Source: Amycolatopsis pithecellobii | Lineage (GTDB): Bacteria; Actinomycetota; Actinomycetes; Mycobacteriales; Pseudonocardiaceae | Reading direction: 5' to 3' | DNA: 64,000 bases | NCBI RefSeq assembly: GCF_009707865.1 | Contig: NZ_WMBA01000020.1 | Coordinates: forward strand, 47,309 to 111,308 | Part shown: in pieces, positions 55,724 through 63,335 of the stretch | How the letters are laid out: each line of letters starts with the position of its first letter | Position numbering within the stretch: position 1 is the stretch's first letter | Notes under the pieces: generated by a model | The model's database searches: none | Told to the model about the DNA's origin: nothing | The model's input: the letters and a program-made list of their open reading frames with translations, nothing else | Made by a program: the position numbers and the translations under genes

Positions 55724-56529
55724 TGCCCGAAACTGCCGAGCCCGGTGTCGCCGCAGCGGCGCGGGTGTACGACTACCTGCTGGGTGGCACGCACAACTAC
55801 GTGGTCGATCGTGAAGTGGCCGCGCAGATGTTGCGCGCGTTCCCGATGGCCGCGGTCGGCGCCCGCTACAACCGGGAGTTGCTGCGCCGCATGGTGCAGT
55901 ACCTGATCGGCGCCGGAGTGCGGCAGTTCCTGGATCTGGGTTCGGGCATCCCGACCGTGGGAAACGTGCACCAGATCGCGCAGGCCGAGGTCCCCGCCGC
56001 GCGGGTCGTGTACGTGGACTACGACGCCGAGGCGGTCGAGCTCGGCCGGGAATTGCTGGCCGGCAACGAGTTCGCGACGGCGTTGCGGGCGGACCTGCGT
56101 GACCCGGACTCCGTGCTCCGCGCGCCGGAAGTGCGTGAACTACTGGACTTCTCGCAGCCGGTGGCGGTGCTGATGATCTCGGTGCTGCACTTCGTTCCCG
56201 ACGACGCGGAGGCGGTGCGCGTCGTGCGCCGCTATCTCGAGCCGCTCGCGCCCGGCAGCTACCTGGCGTTGAGTCATCTCGCGCCGGCCGAAGGGCGGAC
56301 GGGCGCGTTGCAGCAGGAGACGCGCCGGGTCTACAACGAGACGGTCGCGGAAAAGCTCGCGATCCGCGATCGCGCGCAGATCGGCGAGTTCTTCGCCGGG
56401 CTGGAGCTCATCGAACCGGGGCTCGTGCCGTTGCCGGACTGGCGTCCCGAGGATCCGGACTATGTGCCGGACGAGGAGGACGCGCCGCGTCAGGTCGGGC
56501 TCTGCGCCGTGGGCCGCCTTCCCGGTTGA
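55723..56529 (+). CDS. SAM-dependent methyltransferase, PF04672 family (coupled to XRE gene)
   Basis: A 268-residue PF04672 methyltransferase. ARVYDYLLGGTHNYVVDREV, the SAM loop FLDLGSGIPTVGNVHQ, VVYVDYDAEAVELGRELL, and LHFVPDDAEAVRVVRRYLEP are visible. It is the second such gene in the cluster, with clear divergence from the 52424 gene. A one-base overlap with the XRE-DUF5753 gene argues for joint action. Substrate unknown; its stop codon lies inside a TTGACA promoter element of the next gene. Confidence 0.88.
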   Translation: MPETAEPGVAAAARVYDYLLGGTHNYVVDREVAAQMLRAFPMAAVGARYNRELLRRMVQYLIGAGVRQFLDLGSGIPTVGNVHQIAQAEVPAARVVYVDYDAEAVELGRELLAGNEFATALRADLRDPDSVLRAPEVRELLDFSQPVAVLMISVLHFVPDDAEAVRVVRRYLEPLAPGSYLALSHLAPAEGRTGALQQETRRVYNETVAEKLAIRDRAQIGEFFAGLELIEPGLVPLPDWRPEDPDYVPDEEDAPRQVGLCAVGRLPG

Positions 56530-56551
56530 CAAATTGTCTGACATCTAGACT
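56526..56551 (+). promoter_or_regulatory. Promoter and 9-bp palindrome before the YheO/DauR-like gene
   Basis: TTGACA (56526-56531) overlaps the methyltransferase stop. The perfect palindrome TGTCTGACA (56535-56543) follows, then TAGACT (56546-56551), 14 bases after TTGACA, which is short for a -10. GTCT/AGAC also form a longer symmetric site. Autoregulation by the downstream HTH protein is plausible. Confidence 0.45.
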
Positions 56552-56557
56552 GACCGG

Positions 56558-57187
56558 GTGGACACGGCGGACGCGATCCTCGACGCGGTAAAGGACCTCA
56601 TTCCCGGCCTGGCGGCGACCTTCGGCCGCTCCTGCGAAGTGGTGCTGCACGATTACCGGCTCGGCACCCGGTCGGTGGTCGCGGTCGCGGGCGAGGTGAC
56701 CGGGCGGCATGTCGGTGGTGCGATGAGCGAGATCGGACTGCGCATGCTCGCGCGCGGCGAGGACGCGAGCCCGGAGCTCAACTACGTCACGCGCACCGAG
56801 GCGGGGCGGACGGTGAAGTCCTCGACGCTGCCGTTGCGCGACGCCGACGGAAACGTGTTCGGCGCGCTGTGCGTGAACCTCGACGTGACGGCGTTGCGGC
56901 AGGCCGGCGATCTGCTGTCGGACCTGGCGGGGCTCGCTCCGGCGAACATCCCGCCGACGACCTTCGCCGACAACTTCGACGAGGTCGTCGACGCGGTCGT
57001 CCGCGCGGAGGAGCTGGCGCTGGCCAAACCTGTGGACAGCCTGAGCCGCCGGGAACGCTTGCGCTTGCTGAAAACCCTGGACGAGCGCGGCGTGTTCGCC
57101 GTCCGGGGCGCGGCTCCCCGGGTCGCGGCACGGCTGGGCATCTCGCGCGCTTCGCTGTACACCGACCTCGCCGAATGTCGCCGCTGA
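56558..57187 (+). CDS. YheO/DauR-like PAS-HTH transcriptional regulator
   Basis: A 209-residue regulator with an N-terminal YheO-like PAS domain (~5-120; CEVVLHDYRLGTRSVVAVAG and LPLRDADGNVFGALCVNLD) and a C-terminal DauR-type HTH (~160-205; LLKTLDERGVFAVRGAAPRV then AARLGISRASLYTDLAE). DauR represses D-amino-acid catabolism in Pseudomonas; no such genes are adjacent. GTG 56558. A palindrome sits in its promoter. Confidence 0.87.
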   Translation: MDTADAILDAVKDLIPGLAATFGRSCEVVLHDYRLGTRSVVAVAGEVTGRHVGGAMSEIGLRMLARGEDASPELNYVTRTEAGRTVKSSTLPLRDADGNVFGALCVNLDVTALRQAGDLLSDLAGLAPANIPPTTFADNFDEVVDAVVRAEELALAKPVDSLSRRERLRLLKTLDERGVFAVRGAAPRVAARLGISRASLYTDLAECRR

Positions 57188-57232
57188 CGGGATCGCTCGA
57201 TAGGGTGAGGCCCCTAATCCCCTAAAGAGGAC

Positions 57233-57294
57233 GCGGGCAACTCTGCGTAGAGATCGGGACCCATCCCCGATGTGCCCCCGCAAGTTGATCTCTA
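57233..57294 (+). ncRNA. Structured 5' leader of the IniB-like gene (candidate)
   Basis: Mutually exclusive helices lie upstream of the IniB-like gene: GCGGG (57233-57237) with CCCGC (57277-57281), CAACT (57238-57242) with AGTTG (57283-57287), TAGAGATC (57248-57255) with GATCTCTA (57287-57294), and ATCGGG (57253-57258) with CCCGAT (57266-57271). The first three cannot form in a nested way, which suggests a switch or pseudoknot. No known riboswitch consensus was recognised. Confidence 0.45.
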
Positions 57295-57365
57295 GGTTCG
57301 ACCGCGTCGTGTGGCGGATTGTCCGCCGCGCGCGAGTCCCCTCCCCCTAGATTGCGGAGTATCCG

Positions 57366-58427
57366 TTGTCCCATCCGATCCACACCCTGCACAGCCTGGT
57401 GCTCAACCTGGTCACCGACCACGCGTTCGGCTCGGCGTTCCTCGCGAACCCGACCGCGGTGCTGTCCGAGGCCGGCCTCACCGACATCACCGGCGCCGAC
57501 GTCTCCGAGGTGACCTCGCTGGTCGCCGAGCATGTGCCGGCCCCCGTCGCGGACGCGGTCGAGAACGGGCTCGCTTCGCTGCCCACCGATGCCCTCGGCG
57601 TGAACGACCTCAACAGCGCGCTCGCGCACCTCGAGGTCGTCGCCACCGTCGCGCAGGAGGTGCCCGCCACCGCCGCCTCGACGAGCGACTTCGCGCTCGG
57701 GTCCGTCTCCGGCGTCACCGAGGCGACCGCCGTGTCGAGCAGCTTCGGCGCCACCGCCGACGGACTCGCCACGAGCCTGGCGGCCGCCACTCCGGTGGGT
57801 GATGTGACCGGTGCCGTGGCCGCCAGCGCGGGCACGCTCGGTGTCGGCCTCAGCTCGTCGGCGGGCGCCTACGGTGTCGGCGTCGGCAGCCTGCCGCTGT
57901 CCGCGCCGAGCTTCGACTCGGTCGGAGACCTGGGCAGCACGCTGGACTCCGACGTGTTCTCCGACGCCTCCCCGGTGAGCAGCACCGCCACCGGCTACGT
58001 CGACCAGGGCGTGGACCTCGCGGGCTCGGGCGTCACGGGTGTGACGGCGTTCGCCGGTGACCACATCGCCGGCGCCGGCGCGGGTCTCGGTGAGACCGTC
58101 GCCGCGACGGGCGCCGACGTCGCCGGCCACCTGACCTCGGTGCCCGCCGTCGCGGCCCAGGCGACCTCGGTCCTGCCGCACGTGACGGCGCCGGTCCACC
58201 TGCCTGCCGACCTGCCGGTGCACCTGGCCGCCGAACTGCCGCACCTGCCCGCGGCCGCCGCCGTGCCGAACGTGCCGGACACCGTCGAGGACACCGTTTC
58301 GCACGCGACCTCGGTGACCGGCTCGGTCACCCACGGCGGGCTGCTCGACACGGCGCACGCCGCGCTGCCGGACACCGGCGACCTCAGCGGCAACCTGCTG
58401 CACACCGATCTCCCGCTCGGTCACTGA
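57366..58427 (+). CDS. IniB N-terminal-domain protein, Ala/Val/Thr-rich
   Basis: A 353-residue low-complexity protein. The N-terminal 55 residues (LHSLVLNLVTDHAFGSAFLA; LSEAGLTDITGADVSEVTSL) match the IniB N-terminal domain of the isoniazid-inducible operon. The rest is rich in Ala, Val, Thr, Gly and Ser with repeated DLPVHL-like and TSV segments. No signal peptide is obvious. TTG 57366 is chosen because GGAG sits eight bases upstream. A structured leader precedes it and a hairpin terminator follows, so it is monocistronic. Possibly envelope-associated; function unknown. Confidence 0.75.
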   Translation: MSHPIHTLHSLVLNLVTDHAFGSAFLANPTAVLSEAGLTDITGADVSEVTSLVAEHVPAPVADAVENGLASLPTDALGVNDLNSALAHLEVVATVAQEVPATAASTSDFALGSVSGVTEATAVSSSFGATADGLATSLAAATPVGDVTGAVAASAGTLGVGLSSSAGAYGVGVGSLPLSAPSFDSVGDLGSTLDSDVFSDASPVSSTATGYVDQGVDLAGSGVTGVTAFAGDHIAGAGAGLGETVAATGADVAGHLTSVPAVAAQATSVLPHVTAPVHLPADLPVHLAAELPHLPAAAAVPNVPDTVEDTVSHATSVTGSVTHGGLLDTAHAALPDTGDLSGNLLHTDLPLGH

Positions 58428-58433
58428 GTCCCG

Positions 58434-58466
58434 GCCGGGTCCTCGCCGCCGGCGGGGACCCGGCCC
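58434..58466 (+). terminator. Terminator of the IniB-like gene
   Basis: Nine-base perfect inverted repeat GGCCGGGTC / GACCCGGCC with an inner CG-rich partial stem, seven bases after the stop. No T-run follows, as is common in high-GC hosts. Confidence 0.7.
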
Positions 58467-58594
58467 CCGGGGGGAGGTCACGAAAACACTTTCAGGAGCC
58501 TGCCGCCGTCCATTACCGCAATCGGCCGCGTCCTAGCGCGACATGTGGTTTCATGGGTCGAAACACACTTACCTGATCCGCTGACACGGCGCGG

Positions 58595-58608
58595 CCAACA
58601 GGTGGTGG
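58595..58608 (+). promoter_or_regulatory. Shared upstream motif of the STAND genes, copy 1
   Basis: CCAACAGGTGGTGG, 63 bases before the start of the 58672 STAND gene. A near copy (CTAACAGGTGGCGG) lies at a similar distance before the second STAND operon. Nearby, GTGGTC and GACCAC form a six-base inverted repeat across ~13 bases. Confidence 0.5.
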
Positions 58609-58671
58609 TCCGATACAGCCTGTGACCACACTGAGCTCCGTCGCCGCACAGGAACCCCCGGGTGGCGCGCG

Positions 58672-60639
58672 ATGGAACTCGAGCGGCAGTGGCCGGCCAT
58701 GCTGCCTGACCCCGTCCGGCTTCTCGTCGGGCGCACTCGCGAAGCCCGGCTCCTTGATGAGCTCGCCGGCACCGAAACCGTCGCTGTCACCGGACCTCGC
58801 GGTGCCGGGAAGACCGCGCTGATCAGCTGGTGGGCAACACGGGCCGAACACCGCTTCCCCGGCGGCTGCCTCTACGCCGATCTGAACGGCACAGCCGGCC
58901 ACACCGAAGCAATACTGGCGGGTTTCCTGCGGCGGCTCGGCGTTTCGCACACGTCGACCGCGCCCGCCGAACTCCCCGGTCTGTTCCGGCTCGTCACGGA
59001 GAACAGGCGCATCCTGGTCGTCCTCGACAACGCCGTCTCGGCCGCGCAGGTCCACGCCCTGCGACCCGGGCCGGGCAACGGCATCGTCGTCACCAGCCGC
59101 GACGCGCTCCCCGGCTTCGCGGGTACCACGCTCGCGCTCGGCCCGCTGAGTATCGAGGAGTGCCAGCGGCTGCTGAGCACAGTCGCCGGCGCGGACCGGG
59201 TCGCCGGCGATCCCGAAGCGACCCAGCGGGTCATCCACCTGTGCGCCCGGCTGCCTCTCCCGCTGCGCCTGGCCGGTGATCAACTGGCCGCGCGCGAAAA
59301 CCTGACCATGGCCCGGCTCGCGGAGGAGCTCGACGCCGGTGGTGCGACCACGCGGGTACGCAGGCCGATCGACGCGGGGGTTTCGGTTGCCATGGACGCC
59401 GGCTATCGCACGCTGTCCCCGGAAGCCGCGAAGACCTTCCGGTTACTCGGCAGCCAGCCGTGCGGCGCGCTGCACCTGTTCGCCATCACCGCGTTGACCG
59501 ATCTCGGCGTTCCCTCCACAAAGGACGCCGTCGACGAGCTCGTGCGGTGCGGGCTCGTGGAGCGTACGGGCAAGCGGTACCGGACGGCCGGCCCGGTCGG
59601 CGAATACCCGAGCGAGCCCGAACTCGCCGCCGCGCGGCGCCGGTTGCTGCGGTGGTACGCCGCGATGACCTACGTCGCGAGTGACGCGCTCGCGCCGGAC
59701 TGGGCCGGGGCGGCGATGAAGATCGACACGACCGGGCTGACGTTGCCGGAGTTCTCCGGGACCGACTACCGCGCGCCGCTTTCCTGGCTGGACAACGAAT
59801 TCCCGGCCGCGGTGGCGCTGCTACACGCCACGAAAACGGAGATTTCCCAGGCGTGGCAACTGCCCGTGCTGTACCTGCCGTACCTGTATTTGACCAAACG
59901 GTGGCAGTCTTGCCTTGATTTTGCCGGCACCGCGGTGAAAATCGCCGACGCCTCCGGAAGTGCCGTGGCACGCGCACGGAGCTTGCACGCGTTCAGCTGG
60001 GTGCTGCACGAGCTGAACCGGGACGAGGAAGCGTTGCCGCACTTGCGGGAAGCGAGGAAACTGCACGAGGGCATCGATGACGCCCGCGGTAGCGCGCTCA
60101 CCGCACACATGCACGGCGAAGTCCTTACCGCACTAGGGTTTTACCCGGACGCCCGCGAACGGCTCGACGACGCGCTCGGGCATTTCCGCCAGTCCGGCTG
60201 GCGGTTCGGCACCGCCATCGCCCTCGCCAGCAAGGCCGCGACGCTGGAGAAGGAGGGCTGGCCCGCCCTCGCTTTCGAGGCGGCGCGGGAGGCGCTGGCG
60301 ATTTCCGGTGAACTCCGGATCTGGCCGCTGGAAGGCCGGTCGCACCATCAGCTTGCCTTGCTGCACCAACGAAACAACGAACCACACGCGGCGGCCGTGC
60401 ACTTCACGAAGGCCATCGAACTGCGCCGCGCGACGGGCGAACACTGGGGTGAAGCGGACAGCCTGCTGAGCCTCGCCGAGGTCCTCGCCGGAACCGGGAA
60501 ACACGCCGAGGCGCGGGACGCCCTCCAGCAGTCGCGACGGATCTTCACCGAGCTGCACGACCCACAGACCCTCGTCGTCGACGCGGCACTGACGAACCTG
60601 GACGTGAGCCGAAAGCCCGCCGACGGCCGGGAGTCCTAG
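58672..60639 (+). CDS. NB-ARC / TPR STAND protein without HTH
   Basis: A 655-residue STAND protein. It starts near the NB-ARC domain (LVGRTREARLLDELAG), with Walker A TGPRGAGKT (40-48) and a Walker B-like ILVVLDNA. A winged-helix region (~235-330; FRLLGSQPCG) precedes a TPR array (~410-640; KRWQSCLDFAGTAVKIADAS; HEGIDDARGSALTAHMHGEV). No HTH is encoded N-terminally, unlike the two other STAND systems. The C-terminal two thirds are clearly related to the second gene of the split pair at 61754. ATG 58672. Confidence 0.82.
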   Translation: MELERQWPAMLPDPVRLLVGRTREARLLDELAGTETVAVTGPRGAGKTALISWWATRAEHRFPGGCLYADLNGTAGHTEAILAGFLRRLGVSHTSTAPAELPGLFRLVTENRRILVVLDNAVSAAQVHALRPGPGNGIVVTSRDALPGFAGTTLALGPLSIEECQRLLSTVAGADRVAGDPEATQRVIHLCARLPLPLRLAGDQLAARENLTMARLAEELDAGGATTRVRRPIDAGVSVAMDAGYRTLSPEAAKTFRLLGSQPCGALHLFAITALTDLGVPSTKDAVDELVRCGLVERTGKRYRTAGPVGEYPSEPELAAARRRLLRWYAAMTYVASDALAPDWAGAAMKIDTTGLTLPEFSGTDYRAPLSWLDNEFPAAVALLHATKTEISQAWQLPVLYLPYLYLTKRWQSCLDFAGTAVKIADASGSAVARARSLHAFSWVLHELNRDEEALPHLREARKLHEGIDDARGSALTAHMHGEVLTALGFYPDARERLDDALGHFRQSGWRFGTAIALASKAATLEKEGWPALAFEAAREALAISGELRIWPLEGRSHHQLALLHQRNNEPHAAAVHFTKAIELRRATGEHWGEADSLLSLAEVLAGTGKHAEARDALQQSRRIFTELHDPQTLVVDAALTNLDVSRKPADGRES

Positions 60640-60683
60640 GGGCGCGGTGGGGCGCGATTGGACGAGTCTTACCTTGGGTGGGC

Positions 60684-60735
60684 TAGAATAATGAAACACT
60701 AGTCCCTACAGGTGAAGTAAAGCGCCTAACAGGTG
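60684..60735 (+). promoter_or_regulatory. Promoter region of the split STAND pair with direct repeats
   Basis: TAGAAT (60684-60689) is a good -10, with no well-spaced -35 (TTGGAC at 60658 gives a 20-base spacer). Two ACAGGTG heptamers at 60708 and 60729 are 21 bases apart, about two helical turns, like sites of tandem-binding regulators. The second belongs to the motif shared with the 58672 gene. Confidence 0.5.
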
Positions 60736-60815
60736 GCGGCTATCAGCAACTTGCACGCTGCGTAAGGGGGCGTAGCGCTGCCCGTCATGTCCCGCCGACC
60801 ATCCGATGAGGCTGA

Positions 60816-61757
60816 ATGACCGACCAGTCCGAGAGCCGGTTCTGCGCGGAACTTCGCAGGCTCTTGAAGAGATACAAGCTGACCCAGGTCCGCTTGGCCA
60901 AGGAAACAGGCTATTCCACCGCGTATGTATCGAAGCTGATCAACGGTCAGCAATTGCCGTCGGATGACGTTGCCAAGAATTTCGACCGGTTCCTGAAAAC
61001 CGGCGGCACGCTCTGGCAGGTCGTGCAAGAAGACCGAAACCTGGCCCAGTATGCGGTCGCCCCGCCGGCCCAGCCGAAGAATGGCAGCTGCCTTGTCGGC
61101 CGTGGCCCCGAGTTGAACCTGCTGGACATGGCGGATGCGCAGCGAAGGAAGATTTTCGTTACGGGTGACCGTGGTATCGGGAAGACGGCGTTCGTCACCG
61201 AAGTGCACCACCTGCAGAGAGGCCACTTTCCCGGCGGGTCGGTGTACCTCGATCTGGACGACCCGGAGAATCTCCTGCCGCGGGAACTGGTGCTCGTCGG
61301 CGGGTTGAAGGATCTGGGCATCCCGGAGCGGGCCCTGGCCGACCTGGCACAGGAGAACGGGCTCCCCTCCGCGGAAAAGCTGCTCCGGCTGGTGAACCGC
61401 ATCATCACGGAAAAAGCAGTCCTGTGTGTACTCAACGGTGCGCCGGTCGAATGGATCACGGCCTTGAATCCCGGCGCGCGCAGCTTGCTCGTGGCCAGTA
61501 CCAGCGAGCCGGTTCCCGATCTGTCCGACGTCACGGTGATCGAACTCGGGCCATTGGCCCCGGCCGAGGCGAGAACCCTGCTTGCCCATGTGGCCGGTGA
61601 AATGCGGGTCATGCTCGATCCGAAGGGAGCCGACCTGCTCGCCGAGCGATGTGGCTACAACCCGCTTTTCCTTGTGCTCGCCGGGAAACGACTGGCCGCC
61701 GACCCGGGGCTGACGATTCGCGAGCTGGTCCGCAGAATGGAGCAGGAGGGCGAGTGA
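60816..61757 (+). CDS. Split STAND regulator, HTH plus NB-ARC half
   Basis: A 313-residue protein with an XRE helix-turn-helix (~8-62; LLKRYKLTQVRLAKETGYST) and an NB-ARC-type ATPase with Walker A TGDRGIGKT (116-124). It stops after the ATPase, GKRLAADPGLTIRELVRRME, exactly where the winged-helix and TPR part would begin. The next gene overlaps it by four bases (GTGA) and encodes the missing part. This is a split, not an obvious frameshift: both halves have their own starts. Confidence 0.82.
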   Translation: MTDQSESRFCAELRRLLKRYKLTQVRLAKETGYSTAYVSKLINGQQLPSDDVAKNFDRFLKTGGTLWQVVQEDRNLAQYAVAPPAQPKNGSCLVGRGPELNLLDMADAQRRKIFVTGDRGIGKTAFVTEVHHLQRGHFPGGSVYLDLDDPENLLPRELVLVGGLKDLGIPERALADLAQENGLPSAEKLLRLVNRIITEKAVLCVLNGAPVEWITALNPGARSLLVASTSEPVPDLSDVTVIELGPLAPAEARTLLAHVAGEMRVMLDPKGADLLAERCGYNPLFLVLAGKRLAADPGLTIRELVRRMEQEGE

Positions 61758-63100
61758 CCGTGATCGTGACCGAGCAGCCGCCGCACCTGCGAGCCGTGCT
61801 CCGGCTCAGCTACGGTGCACTGTCCAAAGAGGACGCGCGTACCTTCCGGCTACTGGGCATCCAGCCGTGCCGGACATTGGGCCCGGAAGCGATCGCGGCG
61901 TTGACGGGCGCTGATCTTGTCCAGACACGGGCCACACTCGAAACGTTGCGTGCGTACCATCTGATCGAGACCACGCCCGACGGCCGGGTCGAGCTGCACA
62001 ACGTGCTGCACTCCTATGCGGCGGACCGGGCGATGATCGAAGACGACCCCGGCGAACTGGACACCGCACGGCGGCAGTTGTTGGCGTGGTATGCCGAAAC
62101 GGTCGCCGCCGTCGGTGACCTGATCGCACCGGGTTGGGCTGGTCCCGCGCTGGCACCGGATCGCGACACACGTGATCTACCGGGCTTCGCCGTCCTGAAT
62201 CCACTGTCCTGGGTGGACATCGAACTCGCGTCGGTGTTCGCGTTGACGAGAAGCGCCGCGCAGCACGGTGACGAAGACGGCTGGAAACTGGCCGTCCACT
62301 GCCTGCCGTACTTCTACCTCCACAAACAGTGGCGCGCCTACCTCGAGTTGTTCGAGCTGGGCACGGAAATCGCCCGGAAGGCCGATGATCCGCTGGCGAT
62401 CGCCAGGAGCTTGCACGGTCTCGGTTGGACACTCCACGAACTCCGGCGCGACCGCGACGCGCTCGTGCTCCTGCGCGAGGCGATGCGGCTGCAGCAGGAA
62501 ATCGGTCACGATGGCTGGGGGCGGGCCTGGACCGGCCACGCCATGGGCGAAAGCCTGAGCGCCCAAGGGCAGCATGACGAAGCCCTCCTCGTGTTGGCCG
62601 GACCGCTGCGGCATTTCAAGGCGGTCGGCTGGCCGTTCGGGACAGCCATCGTGCTGGCCAGCACAGCGGCCACTTTGGACCGTATGGGGCGTGCGGACGA
62701 TGCGCTCAACGTGGCCGTGGAGGCGCTCAACCAGTCCTACCGGACCAACGTTTTCACCCTGCAGAGCCTTATCCACCGCGATCTCGGTCTGCTGCACCTG
62801 CGCAAGGAAGCGGCGGCGCGAGCGCTCATTCATTTCAACGAAGCACGGGAGCTTCGCGCCCGCAGTGTGGAACGTTGGGGTGAGGCGGAAAGCCAGTTGC
62901 ATTGCGGCGTCGCGTTAAGGGCGCTGGGATTGGAAGCCGAAGCGCGCGACGCTTTCGCGGCAGCACGGTCGATCTTCGCTGATCTTCACGACGACGAGGC
63001 CGTGGCGGAGGTCGAGTCCATTGCGGACTCGGTGGAAAGTTTCCTGAACAGTACTGGTGACACGTCTTTCCCGCTGATCACGCGGGTGCAATTCTCTTGA
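61754..63100 (+). CDS. Split STAND regulator, winged-helix plus TPR half
   Basis: A 448-residue protein with an N-terminal winged-helix segment (~15-100; LRLSYGALSKEDARTFRLLG) and TPR repeats (~190-430; IARSLHGLGWTLHELRRDRD). Alignable segments to the 58672 protein include FRLLG-QPC, LAPGWAG-type, NPLSWVD and LPYFYLHKQWRAYLE. GTG 61754 overlaps the preceding stop. With the 60816 product it would reconstitute one complete STAND regulator. Confidence 0.82.
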   Translation: MTVIVTEQPPHLRAVLRLSYGALSKEDARTFRLLGIQPCRTLGPEAIAALTGADLVQTRATLETLRAYHLIETTPDGRVELHNVLHSYAADRAMIEDDPGELDTARRQLLAWYAETVAAVGDLIAPGWAGPALAPDRDTRDLPGFAVLNPLSWVDIELASVFALTRSAAQHGDEDGWKLAVHCLPYFYLHKQWRAYLELFELGTEIARKADDPLAIARSLHGLGWTLHELRRDRDALVLLREAMRLQQEIGHDGWGRAWTGHAMGESLSAQGQHDEALLVLAGPLRHFKAVGWPFGTAIVLASTAATLDRMGRADDALNVAVEALNQSYRTNVFTLQSLIHRDLGLLHLRKEAAARALIHFNEARELRARSVERWGEAESQLHCGVALRALGLEAEARDAFAAARSIFADLHDDEAVAEVESIADSVESFLNSTGDTSFPLITRVQFS

Positions 63101-63101
63101 T

Positions 63102-63335
63102 GTGAGTGAGAAAGCTTCGTTACGTCCACGCATTCGCATCCGAGCCGCCGTGGCCACGGCACTGGTGTGCCTGGCCACGGCGACCGGCTCGACTCCGTCC
63201 GAAAAGGACGCTCCTCCGGAGAAGGTAGTGGTGGTCAACGTCTACCCACCCCATTGCGACGGTCCTCAGACGCTGCGCAGTACCGACACGACCGTGCCGA
63301 GCACGACGGCTTCGTCGCCGTCGATGACGTCGTAG
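63102..63335 (+). CDS. Small secreted-protein candidate overlapping the lexA 3' end
   Basis: A 77-codon frame starting at GTG 63102, two bases after the STAND stop. Residues ~15-30 (AAVATALVCLATATG) resemble a signal peptide, then a short Thr/Ser/Pro-rich tail. The last 70 bases run antisense into lexA, and no ribosome site is clear. It may be real, or the open frame may be accidental. Confidence 0.3.
   Translation: MSEKASLRPRIRIRAAVATALVCLATATGSTPSEKDAPPEKVVVVNVYPPHCDGPQTLRSTDTTVPSTTASSPSMTS

Noticed and set aside
57188..57365. c-di-AMP (ydaO) riboswitch before the IniB-like gene
   Set aside because: The region is structured, but the conserved ydaO segments I know are not present; kept only as an unclassified leader.
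58672..63100. Avs-type antiphage STAND system
   Set aside because: No effector nuclease, protease or membrane domain is fused; the HTH and TPR parts point to regulation first.
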